DNA of 64,000 nucleotides from Nitrosomonas sp. (GCA_024281675.1 JAMXAG010000002.1:124001-188000); one strand, 5' to 3'; positions 9,364-19,586 are shown, numbered from the stretch's first letter. Made by a program: numbers and translations. Notes: a model not told the origin generated them from the sequence alone.

Positions 9364-10656
9364 TTAAAAACTTATTTGGGTACGGAAAGAAAGAACATGC
9401 AAATTATCGTCCCGAGTCGACGTGCCCAAACCTGTATTGCCGGTCGTGGCTTCAGTGATGTAATAATTCAGCATAAAACGGATACCCTGGCAAGGATACC
9501 AATTTACTCCCAGCGTGATTATCTGAACCTGGCATTTTGAAGTGCCGGTGCTGCACGGATCTGCAGTGAGGCTTTGATTAAAGTTTTCAGCCAAATCATA
9601 GCGTCCTGCAATTTCCAACGCACCCCATTTGCCATTAGGCTGGGGTTTGCCAAAGGCGCCACGATCTTTTCTATAAACTGCATTCTCACCCGTTACAAAC
9701 CAACTTGCTTGTGCATAGAAAGCATGAATTGTGGAATTCTTTATGTTTCCACCGGTTTGATGCGTGTTATCCAACATTGATATTGCATATTCTCCTTGTA
9801 GTGTCAGCGATCCGATCGAATATGCGGTCTCTGCAGAAAGCGTCGATTGGTTATTGCTATTAGGTGCACCAAAACTTGCCCCTGCGACCCCTAAAGACTG
9901 ACTAACACCCTGACGTCCTCCATAAATATCTACGATTCCAGCTGACAAGGAATTTTTATTGCTTGTATCTCTGCTGACAGAGAATCCAAGGTGCAGAGTG
10001 CTATCTTCTTTATTGATAGGCAACCAAACAGCACGCCCGCCATAGGTGATACCTTCAAACGGTAAACCAAAATGGGAGAGGCTCATCACATCAATCCCTA
10101 TGCCTAAATTATCCCTGATCATTGACCGGTAGCCGATGCCGGTTAAAAATTGCCGTCCGCTATATATTCCGGTGGAAGAAGTCGAGGGACGTTCCATGAA
10201 TGTAATTTCATTGGAACTGGTGAGTTCTTCCAAACCCCGATAGGGTTTAAATTGGCCGAGTATAAGCTGACCCGGACCAAGCTTTGTAGATACCCAGGCT
10301 TCACGAAGGCTATGTGGAAAGGCACTGGTTGCATTGACCGCAAAGTCATTCTCAAATTTGAAATTGACCCCATAAATTTTTCCAGTTAACGTGGTATAAG
10401 TTCTGCGCCAATTGAACCCATCTCGATCGTTACCGCTTAAAGTCTGGCTACCAAATGCAGGATAATCTGGATTTGTGTCATCTGGATACACTGAATGTGC
10501 ATCGAAGTGTCCGCGACCATTTAGTCCTACCTCAAAATTACCATCATCGCTCTTAATTCTAGGGCCGCCCTTATAGGCAAAATTGAATGCATGGCATGAA
10601 GCAATGCTTATATTTGTCAGCATTACAAAACCACAGAGCTTTATAGTGTTCTTCAT
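9364..10656 (-). CDS. OprP/OprO-type outer-membrane porin
   Basis: An outer-membrane beta-barrel of the phosphate-selective porin O/P family, about 430 residues including a signal peptide (cleaved near CHAFN). Family signatures are an N-terminal GLNGRGHFDAH strand, RRTYTTLTGKIYG, FKFENDFA, AWVSTKLGPGQLILGQFKPY, and a terminal aromatic (RTQISF) typical of barrels recognised by BamA. The family conducts phosphate, pyrophosphate or other anions; the substrate here is not predictable. I prefer ATG at 10656, where the signal peptide starts (MKNTIKLCGF), to the upstream ATG at 10677; neither has a strong ribosome binding site. Confidence 0.85.
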   Translation of the reverse strand: MKNTIKLCGFVMLTNISIASCHAFNFAYKGGPRIKSDDGNFEVGLNGRGHFDAHSVYPDDTNPDYPAFGSQTLSGNDRDGFNWRRTYTTLTGKIYGVNFKFENDFAVNATSAFPHSLREAWVSTKLGPGQLILGQFKPYRGLEELTSSNEITFMERPSTSSTGIYSGRQFLTGIGYRSMIRDNLGIGIDVMSLSHFGLPFEGITYGGRAVWLPINKEDSTLHLGFSVSRDTSNKNSLSAGIVDIYGGRQGVSQSLGVAGASFGAPNSNNQSTLSAETAYSIGSLTLQGEYAISMLDNTHQTGGNIKNSTIHAFYAQASWFVTGENAVYRKDRGAFGKPQPNGKWGALEIAGRYDLAENFNQSLTADPCSTGTSKCQVQIITLGVNWYPCQGIRFMLNYYITEATTGNTGLGTSTRDDNLHVLSFRTQISF

Positions 10657-11083
10657 ACTCAATCTGCATTCTGACATGTGACGGCATTACTACGAATAAA
10701 GCGGGATCAGATTATATATCAACTTGATACGTGCTAATGAAATCGCATTTTGCATGTATCGTACCGGTCAGTAAAAACAAGCTGAAACGATCACCATCCG
10801 ATTAAATTACCCTCGGCAAAGCCAGGGGGCTACCTCACTGAGTTAAAACGTATTCCAAGCCAGATCAAAATTACTGATTGAGTTGCCAAGATAACTACAA
10901 TACAATCACCTTCTAAAACAAAATAATAAAGCTTAGAGTATTTGAGCTAAGGATTGATACGAAATTAATACTGCTGAGCTGAGAAAGCTTTACCAGCATC
11001 GCTGGCAACCCAACCTAAAGATACCCTTATTTTACTTAATTTGGATTGCACTGGGAGTTATTTGCTGGAACTCTCCCCATTGG
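10657..11083. other. Region between porin and desaturase, partly coding for the desaturase N-terminus
   Basis: Divergent intergenic region. From 10964 to 11083 the desaturase frame is open and reads like coding sequence (Leu/Trp/Ile-rich helix, then the first membrane segment) but lacks ATG, GTG or TTG. AAGGA at 10949-10953 precedes an in-frame ATT at 10964. Before 10955 nothing coding is visible. Confidence 0.45.
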
Positions 11084-11878
11084 ATGATCACTTGGCTTTG
11101 CTATCTTGCAATGGGCTACATTCAAATGGGTATCATGACTTTTATGCATGATTGCACGCATAGTGTTCTATTCAAGGAAAAATGGAAGAATTCGGCATTT
11201 GGTACTTTCGCCATAATACCCATGTTTATTTCATTCATTTCCTTCAAAGAAGATCATCTCCTTCATCACCGCCATAACCGCACCCATAAAGACCCAGATG
11301 CCTTTACGATGGGTAAACGTGGAATTGGTGATTATATTCTTTTTTATGCATATGCCTTGGTTGGCGTGTTTCTTACGGCGATTCAATTTACATTCATTTT
11401 TCCAATACAAAAATTTAAAGGTGCGAAGGCTCTGATTCATTGGGCTGAGATTGCGTTACATTTAGCTTTAGCTGCGGCCATTTTTCATTGGGCATTTAGT
11501 CAAGGAATCGCATCTGAAGTTTTTGCGATTTGGTTTTGGCCACTGGTATTGTTTGGTTTTTTTAATAGTGTTCGTTTTGTGGCAGAGCATTATGGAACGC
11601 CCTGGAACTCTGGACAACTTGCGGGTACCCGGACCATTATTAGCAATCAGGTAAACTCTTGGTTTTGGAATAATATTAATTACCATATTGGCCATCATGT
11701 ATACCCCGCTGTACCTTGGTACAACCTCCAGAAATTACATGCTTTGATGTTGCCTGAAATCAAAAGTCAAAACGCCATTGTTGATAAAAGCTATTTTTCT
11801 GTCTTTTGGGATGCCATGGTGAGAGGACCGGAAAGCTTAGAACAGAACATCAAGCTCAATGCCTCTCGAGTGTTGTAG
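11084..11878 (+). CDS. Membrane fatty acid desaturase family protein
   Basis: A di-iron membrane desaturase/hydroxylase (PF00487 type). The three histidine boxes are present: HDCTH near residue 22, HHRHNRTH near 62 and HIGHHVYP near 205. Hydrophobic helices lie between them. Such enzymes introduce double bonds into acyl chains, or hydroxylate or ketolate lipids, in the inner membrane; the substrate is unknown. Position 11084 is the first conventional start, but protein-like sequence in the same frame extends upstream to 10958 after an in-frame TGA. The true N-terminus may therefore begin at an ATT codon at 10964 or be damaged. Confidence 0.8.
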   Translation: MITWLCYLAMGYIQMGIMTFMHDCTHSVLFKEKWKNSAFGTFAIIPMFISFISFKEDHLLHHRHNRTHKDPDAFTMGKRGIGDYILFYAYALVGVFLTAIQFTFIFPIQKFKGAKALIHWAEIALHLALAAAIFHWAFSQGIASEVFAIWFWPLVLFGFFNSVRFVAEHYGTPWNSGQLAGTRTIISNQVNSWFWNNINYHIGHHVYPAVPWYNLQKLHALMLPEIKSQNAIVDKSYFSVFWDAMVRGPESLEQNIKLNASRVL

Positions 11879-11942
11879 GTTCACCTTCGTAATTGAGATA
11901 ACCCCCCTCCCACAACAAAATTCTAGCAGTACCGATAAAACC

Positions 11943-13358
11943 TCAATTGGTGTCTTGCTGATCAAGTAACGCTGCTAAAAATTGATGCTCTATGTGTTGG
12001 TATTGCTGATTATTATTGCGCGTGACAGTAGGCATCTCCCATGCTGGATTCTGTCGCAGCGCGCTGATCAATTGCGACCAGTGCTCTGGTAATTTTTCAT
12101 TGTCAGCTTTGTCGATCAGCACGGTTGCATGCGCTGCATGGCCACGCTGCATCAGTTTTTGCAATAAATATTTTTGGCGTAGAAATAAAACTTGCAGCGT
12201 GGCTTCATCGGCGCACTGCCATTTAGTACCAGTCATTGTAGCTTTGATCTCATCGCCGTAACGTTTGAAAGTTGACCAACCCGCACCCGCGATGGCACCA
12301 AGTGCAGTGGCTGCACCCAAACTCAAACCACCCACCATCAAATCAATACCTGCCCCAGCTGCCGCACCTTTGGCAGCGGCGCTGCCGACATCCAATCCAT
12401 AAGCTTTAAGAATGCCGGGTGCAAAGATATCCAATTCCCAGTGACCATTGCTGACAGGGATTTTTTGAATCTCGACGTCTTTTTCGGAGAAATTGAAAAT
12501 GGTCAACAAATCATGCAAACATTGTTGTTCCACTTTTCGGACAAAATTATGAAAGTGATCCTCTGTTAGAAAATCCGAATGTAACTTACTTTGATCGGTT
12601 TTAATCTCGCGATGACAAGCAACACTTACGATTAATTCGGTCACTCGTTTGGCACCAGACAAACAAAGTTGTTTCCATAGTAGCGCTCGATAATCAATCA
12701 GCTTTTGCAGTGGTATGTAATGCGTATCTACTAATGTTTGAATTTTCTGATACAAACGCTTTTCTGCTGCAAACGAATAAGCGACGGTATCAAACTCAAG
12801 CGTTGCATGTATGTTATAAGCAGCCAAGTGTTCTCGCCATGTAGCAAGTGCCTGCGGATTTTCAGCTGTAAAGTTAAAAATTGGAATAATCGGTCGCGCA
12901 GCCTGTGTCAGAATTTCGAGCTCTAGACGATACTTCTCGAGAAACGGTTCCCGCACATCAATGATATAAAGCAGAATATCGCTGCGCAATACTTGACGTA
13001 TTACTTTAGCTTCTTGTTCCAGAGGGTCATCAATAGTAATGTTTGCTACAAAATCTCTCAGTATTTGAACTGGGAGCGTTGATTTTGATTTGGCTTGCAG
13101 ATGCTTAATGTGGGAATACAATGCCCTGGAATCTTCCAAACCAGGGGTATCATACACATTCAAAATCGGTTGATTATGAGCGGAGAGTGTGGCTTGTTCA
13201 ACATGCCGCGTCGTTCCAGCAGCGTCTTCAACCATTCCGAATTGCGTACTACGTAACATCGTACGAATCAAAGAAGTTTTACCGGTGTTGGTGTGGCCAA
13301 CCACAACCACATTCAATAGTGGAAGTGAATCTTGAGAATCCGAAACTAAAGCTACCAT
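11943..13358 (-). CDS. GTPase with DUF3482 domain
   Basis: A 471-residue TrmE/Era-like GTPase fused to DUF3482. G1 is GHTNTGKTS (residues 21-29) and G3 is DTPGLED near 68. A Gly/Ala-rich hydrophobic stretch around residues 330-365 (VGSAAAKGAAAGAG, LGAATALGAIAGAG) may insert in or associate with membrane. In Proteobacteria this protein is typically encoded next to a DUF2868 membrane protein, as here, with only 5 bp between the two genes. The pair's function is unknown. The ATG at 13358 directly follows the end of the upstream gene, suggesting coupled translation. Confidence 0.85.
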   Translation of the reverse strand: MVALVSDSQDSLPLLNVVVVGHTNTGKTSLIRTMLRSTQFGMVEDAAGTTRHVEQATLSAHNQPILNVYDTPGLEDSRALYSHIKHLQAKSKSTLPVQILRDFVANITIDDPLEQEAKVIRQVLRSDILLYIIDVREPFLEKYRLELEILTQAARPIIPIFNFTAENPQALATWREHLAAYNIHATLEFDTVAYSFAAEKRLYQKIQTLVDTHYIPLQKLIDYRALLWKQLCLSGAKRVTELIVSVACHREIKTDQSKLHSDFLTEDHFHNFVRKVEQQCLHDLLTIFNFSEKDVEIQKIPVSNGHWELDIFAPGILKAYGLDVGSAAAKGAAAGAGIDLMVGGLSLGAATALGAIAGAGWSTFKRYGDEIKATMTGTKWQCADEATLQVLFLRQKYLLQKLMQRGHAAHATVLIDKADNEKLPEHWSQLISALRQNPAWEMPTVTRNNNQQYQHIEHQFLAALLDQQDTN

Positions 13359-13363
13359 AGCAT

Positions 13364-14761
13364 TTACCTACTGATTACCTGATCTGCGGGAATACCGCAA
13401 GCTTCAGCGAGCCGAAACCAAGCCAGCTCACGTGTGCTGGCAATAGGTATTGAGGCGTTTTGTTTCAACAAAATCAGCCAAGGTTTTTGTGCAGCATTAT
13501 CCACCAACTCCTTGATCAAACGTTGTACACCTCGATCCGGTAATCGGTGTGCAGCAACACCTAACAACAACGGTTCTTTTAGTTTTCGGATGGTCAAGAG
13601 CGCTTGATCCTGTGAATTCTGATCAATAATATTAGTGCGACAGCTGATTCCATTAGGCCAACGTACAGAAGCATCTAATTCGATACCCAATGCAATGGCA
13701 TTGAGCGGTAAAGTAGATTTTTGAATAGGACGTCTCACATCACTTGCTTGTTGAATGTGAGATTTTTTAGCATAAGGATCAGCATCAATCACCGCTGTTT
13801 CCATTTGCGATCCCATGAGTTGTTGACGCAACGTAATGTAATAGGGCAAATAAAGATCGAGTTTAAAGCGCCTTTGATACCAGTGCTGCATCAACAACGA
13901 TAAGCCTAGCACCAGTATGCGCGGAACAATGCCATACAACAACAGCACTCCCATCAGAAAACCAGCCCAGGCTGTTCGTGTCTCGGTATCTTGACCTTTG
14001 ATGCCAATACGGCTAACAGTGATTTGTTCATCTTGTGGCACAGGCAATCCAATCGCTTCTAACGGAGCACCTAACAAACGTGTTATTTGAGGTAGGCTAC
14101 TGTCCGGTAATAATGTCGTTCCCCAAGTAAAATTATACTGTTTGGCAAGCATCATTAAAATTAATAACGCCAAACCGGAGGCAAGATATACTAACCAGAA
14201 TTTGTGCGTCAGCGCGCTAATGCGCCATTTTCCAATGCGGCCTGTCAAATATCTTTCCCACCAAGCACGCGATGCGAGCGAGGAAATCGTCAATTCCTTG
14301 TGTTGCCGGAAGGGTAACCAACTCACTAATTGGGCAACAATGCCACTACTGAGCCCTGGTATCTTCATCAAAATACCTATTGACCATAGCACCAAGGAAA
14401 TGAAATTAAAACCGAGCAGAACGGCAAGCAGCCAATAGATGTTTAACGTGGAAGACTCACTGACCGCCTGACTTGCAGCCAATCCTCCCAGCAACAAGGC
14501 CAGAAAAAGGCAAACTCTTTGTGCATACACAAAATGCTGATGCGGATGCTGCAAGGCGTCTTGTAATTTGTTTTCGCGAATAAGAAAATTTGCACGATCA
14601 TGAAGACGGTGCACAAAATCCACATAGTGAAACTCTCGCGAAGGGTACGCAGGCATATCCTTGATACTGTCATAGGATAAACGCTCTTTTTGCGTTGCTT
14701 CGATGTTACGCAATTGTTCAATACGTACCACATCGGAAAAACTCAGTGGCTTCATTGACAT
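13364..14761 (-). CDS. DUF2868 membrane protein
   Basis: A membrane protein of about 465 residues in the DUF2868 family, partner of the DUF3482 GTPase encoded immediately downstream. Hydrophobic segments are clear around residues 85-110, 115-140, 190-210 and 270-300. The C-terminal 150 residues are soluble. Several ATG codons compete; I place the start at 14761 (MSMKPLSF), where GGA lies about 7 bp upstream, rather than at 14773. The two genes form a tight leftward operon. Function is unknown for the family. Confidence 0.8.
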   Translation of the reverse strand: MSMKPLSFSDVVRIEQLRNIEATQKERLSYDSIKDMPAYPSREFHYVDFVHRLHDRANFLIRENKLQDALQHPHQHFVYAQRVCLFLALLLGGLAASQAVSESSTLNIYWLLAVLLGFNFISLVLWSIGILMKIPGLSSGIVAQLVSWLPFRQHKELTISSLASRAWWERYLTGRIGKWRISALTHKFWLVYLASGLALLILMMLAKQYNFTWGTTLLPDSSLPQITRLLGAPLEAIGLPVPQDEQITVSRIGIKGQDTETRTAWAGFLMGVLLLYGIVPRILVLGLSLLMQHWYQRRFKLDLYLPYYITLRQQLMGSQMETAVIDADPYAKKSHIQQASDVRRPIQKSTLPLNAIALGIELDASVRWPNGISCRTNIIDQNSQDQALLTIRKLKEPLLLGVAAHRLPDRGVQRLIKELVDNAAQKPWLILLKQNASIPIASTRELAWFRLAEACGIPADQVISR

Positions 14762-14922
14762 AATGCAATCCATTCCATATGGATAAGAAGCAAGGCTTTT
14801 GGCTTGAGGTAATGAATATAGATCACAGATAATAAAAACTTTGCTTGGTTTTTAGCACATAAAGCGTGCCGAAAACGGTTAAAATTCGTTGCTAGGATAT
14901 TCAAATAATGGCAGGAACATCT

Positions 14923-15624
14923 ATGAAGCCCGTTGCAATTTTTAGACATTTACCCATCGAAGGGCCTGGCTATTTTGCCACATTTCTCGACAATAATCAT
15001 ATTCCCTGGCAATTGATTAAAATTGATGCGGGTGAAAATGTACCCAGAGATATTCAAAAATTCAGTGGGTTAGTTTTTATGGGTGGGCCAATGAGTGTAA
15101 ACGATGATTTGCCTTGGATTGATTCATCACTTGCGTTGATTCGCCAAGCAGTTGATATCGACATGCCGGTGCTAGGACATTGTTTGGGCGGACAATTAAT
15201 GGCCAAAGCATTAGGTGGCGTGGTCAGCGTCAATCCATTCAAGGAAATGGGATGGGGCGAAGTGAGTATTCCTGAGAATCCGGTAGCATCGTCCTGGTTT
15301 GGTGATCTGACGCATTTTCAAACTTTTCATTGGCATGGCGAAACTTTCAGCTTACCACCTGGTGCAACCAACATTTTATCCAGTTCCTATTGCGAAAACC
15401 AGGCTTTTGCAATGGATATGCATCTAGGAATGCAATGTCATGTTGAAATGACCGCGCGCATGGTACGCGATTGGTGCAGTGTCGCTGCAGAGGAATTGGC
15501 AGCCTTAGAAGGGCCTGCGGTGCAATCAATCAGTGAAATCGAAAAAGACCTACCTCGGCGCATTGAAGATCTCAATGCCATTGCTGAGCGTTTGTATTTG
15601 AAGTGGATTACCTATCTCAAATAA
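14923..15624 (+). CDS. Class I glutamine amidotransferase (GMP synthase-like) protein
   Basis: A stand-alone class I GATase domain protein of about 233 residues. The nucleophile elbow is GHCLGGQL (C87) and the His/Glu pair lies in CHVEM near residue 171. FMGGPMSVND is the usual oxyanion-strand region. Stand-alone members often hydrolyse gamma-glutamyl bonds or supply ammonia to a partner; the partner is not apparent. I start at ATG 14923 because AGGA sits 7 bp upstream and the protein then begins as the family does (MKPVAIFRH). The upstream ATG at 14908 lacks a site. Confidence 0.83.
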   Translation: MKPVAIFRHLPIEGPGYFATFLDNNHIPWQLIKIDAGENVPRDIQKFSGLVFMGGPMSVNDDLPWIDSSLALIRQAVDIDMPVLGHCLGGQLMAKALGGVVSVNPFKEMGWGEVSIPENPVASSWFGDLTHFQTFHWHGETFSLPPGATNILSSSYCENQAFAMDMHLGMQCHVEMTARMVRDWCSVAAEELAALEGPAVQSISEIEKDLPRRIEDLNAIAERLYLKWITYLK

Positions 15625-15709
15625 TACCGCATCACGTATTCCATTGAATTGAAGCTATTCAGTAAGCACTAAGCAGCTCTTCTTTACATTCGCTTTATCA
15701 CATATCTCG

Positions 15710-17563
15710 ATGCTCACTATTCAATCTTTAACTTATCTGCAAAACGGTAATTCCCTGCTGGAAAGGTGTGATTTGCAGGTTTTCCCCAACCAACGAATCG
15801 GCTTAGTAGGAAAAAATGGCTGTGGTAAGTCAACGCTGTTTCAATTAATACGCGGTGTGAAACAACCGGATAGCGGAGAGGTTATGCTCCAACCTGGGAA
15901 AACCATCGCTTTTGTAGAACAAGAAATTATCAATTCGAATTTATCCGTGATTGAGTTTGTGCTTGATGGTGATATGGAATTGCGCCAACTCGAGAAAATA
16001 CTTTCACAGCCACATCACGATGACGCTTGGTTTGAGGCACAGCAGCGCTTTGAAATCATTGGTGGCTATACGGCCCAAGCGCGTGCGGCGCAGCTATTGA
16101 ATGGTCTCGGTTTTTCTAATGACGCTTTGCAAAAATTAGTCAACCAATTTTCCGGTGGTTGGCGTATGCGATTAAATCTGGCGCGCGCTTTAATGCATCG
16201 TGCTGATCTATTGTTATTAGATGAACCAACCAATCATCTCGATCTGGAAGCCATCGTTTGGTTGGAAAATTATCTACTAAATTATCCGGGCAGCATCATC
16301 GTGGTATCCCATGATCGTGAGTTTTTAAATACCTGCACCAACCGGATTGCTTATATCAACAACCATAAAATCGATACCTATCAAGGTAACTATGATGATT
16401 TTGAGCAAACTCGTGCAGAACGTTTGATGCAACATACACAGGCTTATGAGCAGCAGCAAAAACACATTGCACACATGGAAGACTTTGTGCGACGTTTTCG
16501 AGCCAAAGCAACCAAAGCAAAGCAAGCGCAAAGTCGAATCAAAGCACTGGAACGATTAACGCGACTAGCGCCACTTCATGCTGAAGAGGGACATTTTGAA
16601 CTGCGCATTGACGCACCCGAACGAGGCCCTGACGTCTTGATGCGTATCAAGGATTTAAGCTTTGATTATGGTAATCATACGTTATTCGAGCATGTTCAGT
16701 TGATATTACAATCCGGAACTCGAATCGCCTTGTTAGGGCCGAATGGATCAGGAAAATCGACCTTCATCAAACTACTCGTAGGAGAAATTCAACCTACGCA
16801 CGGTGTTATCGAACGCTCTGCCAATCTCGATATTGGTTATTTTGCACAACACCAACTGGAACATCTTGATAGCCAAGCAACACCGTTACAGCACCTTCAA
16901 AAACTTGCACCCACGCAAACCGAGCGTAATTTACGAACTTTTTTAGGCAGATTCGGCTTAGGTGGTGAGCATGAAAATCGACCTGTTGGTACTTTTTCAG
17001 GTGGCGAAAAGAGTCGTTTGGCACTTGCATTATTGGCATGGCAGAAACCCCATTTATTGTTGCTGGATGAGCCAACCAATCACTTGGACTTGGATATGCG
17101 CGTTGCATTAACGCTGGCGTTGGAGCAATACACAGGTGCGGTATTACTAGTGTCACATGATCGCAGCTTAATACGCGCAATTGCCGATGAATTGTGGTTA
17201 ATCGCTGACAAAGCAGTACAACCTTTTAATGGCGGCTTAGAAGACTACAAGGCTTGGGTAGATGCTTATCAAGGCAAGCGGACCGAGAAACCTTCGCAAC
17301 AAAAAATACAATCCGTGCAACGTCCGGCTAACAAACCTAATAAAAAAGGGTTACTACAAAAACAAGCAAAATTAGAGGTTGCCTTGGATAATGCGCAAAA
17401 GGAATTGGCTGATGTTAACCGACGTTTAGCCGACCCCGCCGTCTACGCAAACCCTTCTCGTACCGAAATCGAAAAACTAAGTGAAATGCATGCAATGCTT
17501 GAAAAGAAAGTGGCCGAGTTGGAAGAAAGTTGGCTCGCTTTGGAATTAGCGATGGAAGAATGA
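15710..17563 (+). CDS. yheS: ABC-F family ATPase, YheS-like
   Basis: A soluble ABC-F protein (617 residues) with two ATPase domains and no membrane segment. First Walker A GKNGCGKST is at 34-42, first signature FSGGWRMRL and Walker B LLLDEPTNHLDL follow. A charged interdomain helix (FRAKATKAKQAQSRIK) lies near residue 265, the second Walker A GPNGSGKST near 344, then a second FSGGEKSRL and LLLDEPTNHLDL. A C-terminal coiled coil covers about 540-615. ABC-F proteins act at the ribosomal E site; the YheS subgroup has been tied to relief of stalled translation. The start ATG is at 15710. Symbol assigned by resemblance to E. coli YheS. Confidence 0.9.
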   Translation: MLTIQSLTYLQNGNSLLERCDLQVFPNQRIGLVGKNGCGKSTLFQLIRGVKQPDSGEVMLQPGKTIAFVEQEIINSNLSVIEFVLDGDMELRQLEKILSQPHHDDAWFEAQQRFEIIGGYTAQARAAQLLNGLGFSNDALQKLVNQFSGGWRMRLNLARALMHRADLLLLDEPTNHLDLEAIVWLENYLLNYPGSIIVVSHDREFLNTCTNRIAYINNHKIDTYQGNYDDFEQTRAERLMQHTQAYEQQQKHIAHMEDFVRRFRAKATKAKQAQSRIKALERLTRLAPLHAEEGHFELRIDAPERGPDVLMRIKDLSFDYGNHTLFEHVQLILQSGTRIALLGPNGSGKSTFIKLLVGEIQPTHGVIERSANLDIGYFAQHQLEHLDSQATPLQHLQKLAPTQTERNLRTFLGRFGLGGEHENRPVGTFSGGEKSRLALALLAWQKPHLLLLDEPTNHLDLDMRVALTLALEQYTGAVLLVSHDRSLIRAIADELWLIADKAVQPFNGGLEDYKAWVDAYQGKRTEKPSQQKIQSVQRPANKPNKKGLLQKQAKLEVALDNAQKELADVNRRLADPAVYANPSRTEIEKLSEMHAMLEKKVAELEESWLALELAMEE

Positions 17564-17715
17564 TCGTTTTGGCTATTTGTAATGATGATATGAGTAAAGG
17601 AAACACGGCTTCCCACATTCATTTCGCGTGCCAATACTTGTATTTTTGCAATTACAGGAGACAGCTCTGTACTCACGTCAAAGATTCTCACGCTATTGTC
17701 GGCACAGCCCGGAGA

Positions 17716-17752
17716 GTTAGACTGATAATTCATTATTAATTGCCAGTCTAAC
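17716..17752. terminator. Candidate hairpin between convergent yheS and rhlE
   Basis: A 9-bp perfect inverted repeat, GTTAGACTG at 17716-17724 and CAGTCTAAC at 17744-17752, with a 19-nt AT-rich loop. It lies between the 3' ends of two convergent genes, where a bidirectional terminator is expected. No T-run is attached, so the call is tentative. Confidence 0.35.
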
Positions 17753-17776
17753 TTATTGAATCAGCGCATCAAAAAA

Positions 17777-19162
17777 CTATTTGGCGCGCGCAGAATAATG
17801 AGCGGTTTTAAGACTATTACCATTACTCCTAAAAGTATTACCGCGATTATTTTGATCAAATGGACGTCCGCGTTGTTGTTGTTGTTGTCCGTTGCCACTT
17901 TTATTGAATGAATTTGCCGCACCGAAACTCGGCCGATTATCATAATCAGCAAAAGGTGAGCGTTTACGCTTTTGATTCATACTTGGTGTATTTTTAGCGC
18001 CGTTGCTTTTAAATCTCGGTTTGATTCTTGGTTCTAAACCAGAAATGATATGCGTAGCGATTTTCTGACCGGTATAGCGTTCAATTCTTGTCAAATGCAG
18101 GCTATCTTTTTGCGATGCAAAGGAAACAGCAATACCGTCAGCACCTGCTCGACCAGTTCGGCCAATTCGATGCACGTAATCTTCAGCAAATTTCGGCAAG
18201 TCAAAATTGATCACGTGTGTGATATCCGGCACATCAATACCTCTAGCAGCAACATCGGTTGCAACCAATACACGCAACCCACCGTTGCGAAGCCTAGTTA
18301 GAGTGCGATTCCGTTCACGTTGATTCATATCGCCGTGCAGCGCTGCTGCGGCATGGCCTTGCGCATACAAATTATCCGCCAAGGTATCTGCATCTCTTTT
18401 GGTCGCTGTAAAAACAATCGCTTGCTTAAGTTTTTCATCGCCCAAAACATGATTGAGCAAGCGATTTTTATGAGACAAATCATCCACATAATGTAACCGC
18501 TGTTCAATATTGTCCATCTTGGCTTTCTGCGATGCAACTTGAATTCTTTTGGGGGATTTCAGTAGTTTCGAAGCTACTTTATCGATAGCATCATCCAAAG
18601 TAGCAGAAAACAGCAAGGTTTGACGTGTTGTAGGTGTTGCCGCGGCAATGGTTTCAACATCTTCGATAAAACCCATATCTAGCATTCGATCAGCCTCGTC
18701 CAGCACCATCATTTGCAATCGTTTAAAATCGATTCGCCCCCGCTGTAGATGATCAATCAATCGCCCTGGTGTTGCTACGAGAATATCGACAGGTTGAGAC
18801 AATAAGCGATTTTGTAATGGATAAGGCATGCCACCTAAAATGCTAACCACTTTGATACGCGGCAAATATTTGCCATATTTCTTAGCAGCTTCAGAAACTT
18901 GTAACGCAAGTTCACGCGTTGGAGTAAGTACTAAAATCCGCGGTCCACGACCTTGCATTTTGACCGGCGCTGCAAGCAAATGAAGCGCAGGCAGCATAAA
19001 AGCTGCTGTTTTTCCGGTACCGGTTTGGGCCGAGGCCAACACATCATGGCCTGCAATAAGTTCAGGAATGGCTTGTTGTTGAATGGGTGTAGGTACGGTA
19101 TATCCCGAATCATGAATAGCTTTGAGAACGGAAGAATGTAAATTTAAGGCTTCAAAAGACAC
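17777..19162 (-). CDS. rhlE: ATP-dependent RNA helicase RhlE
   Basis: A DEAD-box RNA helicase of 461 residues. Motifs are in order: Q motif PTPIQQQAIP, Walker A AQTGTGKT (44-51), PTRELALQ, DEADRMLDMGF near 155, SAT, and HRIGRTGRAG near 325. The C-terminal tail is basic, with Asn/Gln/Gly-rich stretches, as in RhlE proteins that act in ribosome assembly and RNA turnover. The start ATG at 19162 has AAAGGAGAGTTG-like sequence nearby on its strand. About 420 bp upstream are non-coding and may give a long leader, common for cold-regulated helicases. Confidence 0.92.
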   Translation of the reverse strand: MSFEALNLHSSVLKAIHDSGYTVPTPIQQQAIPELIAGHDVLASAQTGTGKTAAFMLPALHLLAAPVKMQGRGPRILVLTPTRELALQVSEAAKKYGKYLPRIKVVSILGGMPYPLQNRLLSQPVDILVATPGRLIDHLQRGRIDFKRLQMMVLDEADRMLDMGFIEDVETIAAATPTTRQTLLFSATLDDAIDKVASKLLKSPKRIQVASQKAKMDNIEQRLHYVDDLSHKNRLLNHVLGDEKLKQAIVFTATKRDADTLADNLYAQGHAAAALHGDMNQRERNRTLTRLRNGGLRVLVATDVAARGIDVPDITHVINFDLPKFAEDYVHRIGRTGRAGADGIAVSFASQKDSLHLTRIERYTGQKIATHIISGLEPRIKPRFKSNGAKNTPSMNQKRKRSPFADYDNRPSFGAANSFNKSGNGQQQQQRGRPFDQNNRGNTFRSNGNSLKTAHYSARAK

Positions 19163-19586
19163 GTTATGTTTTCCTAAAGGAGAGTTGAAATTACATCAGC
19201 AGGAAAATCTGATCTCCGACTAAAAATAAACCTGCTAGTGCGCTAATACACCGCTACTAACCAGTAGTACTTTACATTTTTCGGAGAAACGTGAAAAAGA
19301 GAGGCCAGGAACGATGGAAACTGGTTTTCGAACAACTTCAGATACTAATTCATTTGTTACTTTTTCTCATCTAATGAGTATCTCTAAGCTTAAATACAAA
19401 AGCTTCGAATTGAACCAGGAGCGGCATTATACTCAACAATACACAAGCAAGCAATTTAAATCTACAATTCAAATTCTTAGAATACTCATTTATGACGTTT
19501 ATCAGCGCACACCTATTTCTACCTAAGGTGATCATTAATTTCATGAACACCTTCCATCCCATATAATTCAACGAAGTAGATGTCGA
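19163..19586. other. Intergenic region between tyrS and rhlE
   Basis: About 420 bp between two leftward genes. Short frames occur on both strands but have no ribosome binding site or recognisable product. It probably holds the rhlE promoter and leader and the end of the tyrS transcript. Confidence 0.3.

Noticed and set aside
17443-17733. Leftward 96-codon frame across the end of yheS
   Set aside because: Half of it is antisense to the conserved YheS C-terminus, and the remainder has no recognisable domain or ribosome binding site.
19314-19526. Short rightward frame in the rhlE leader
   Set aside because: No Shine-Dalgarno sequence and no recognisable product; better explained as the helicase leader region.
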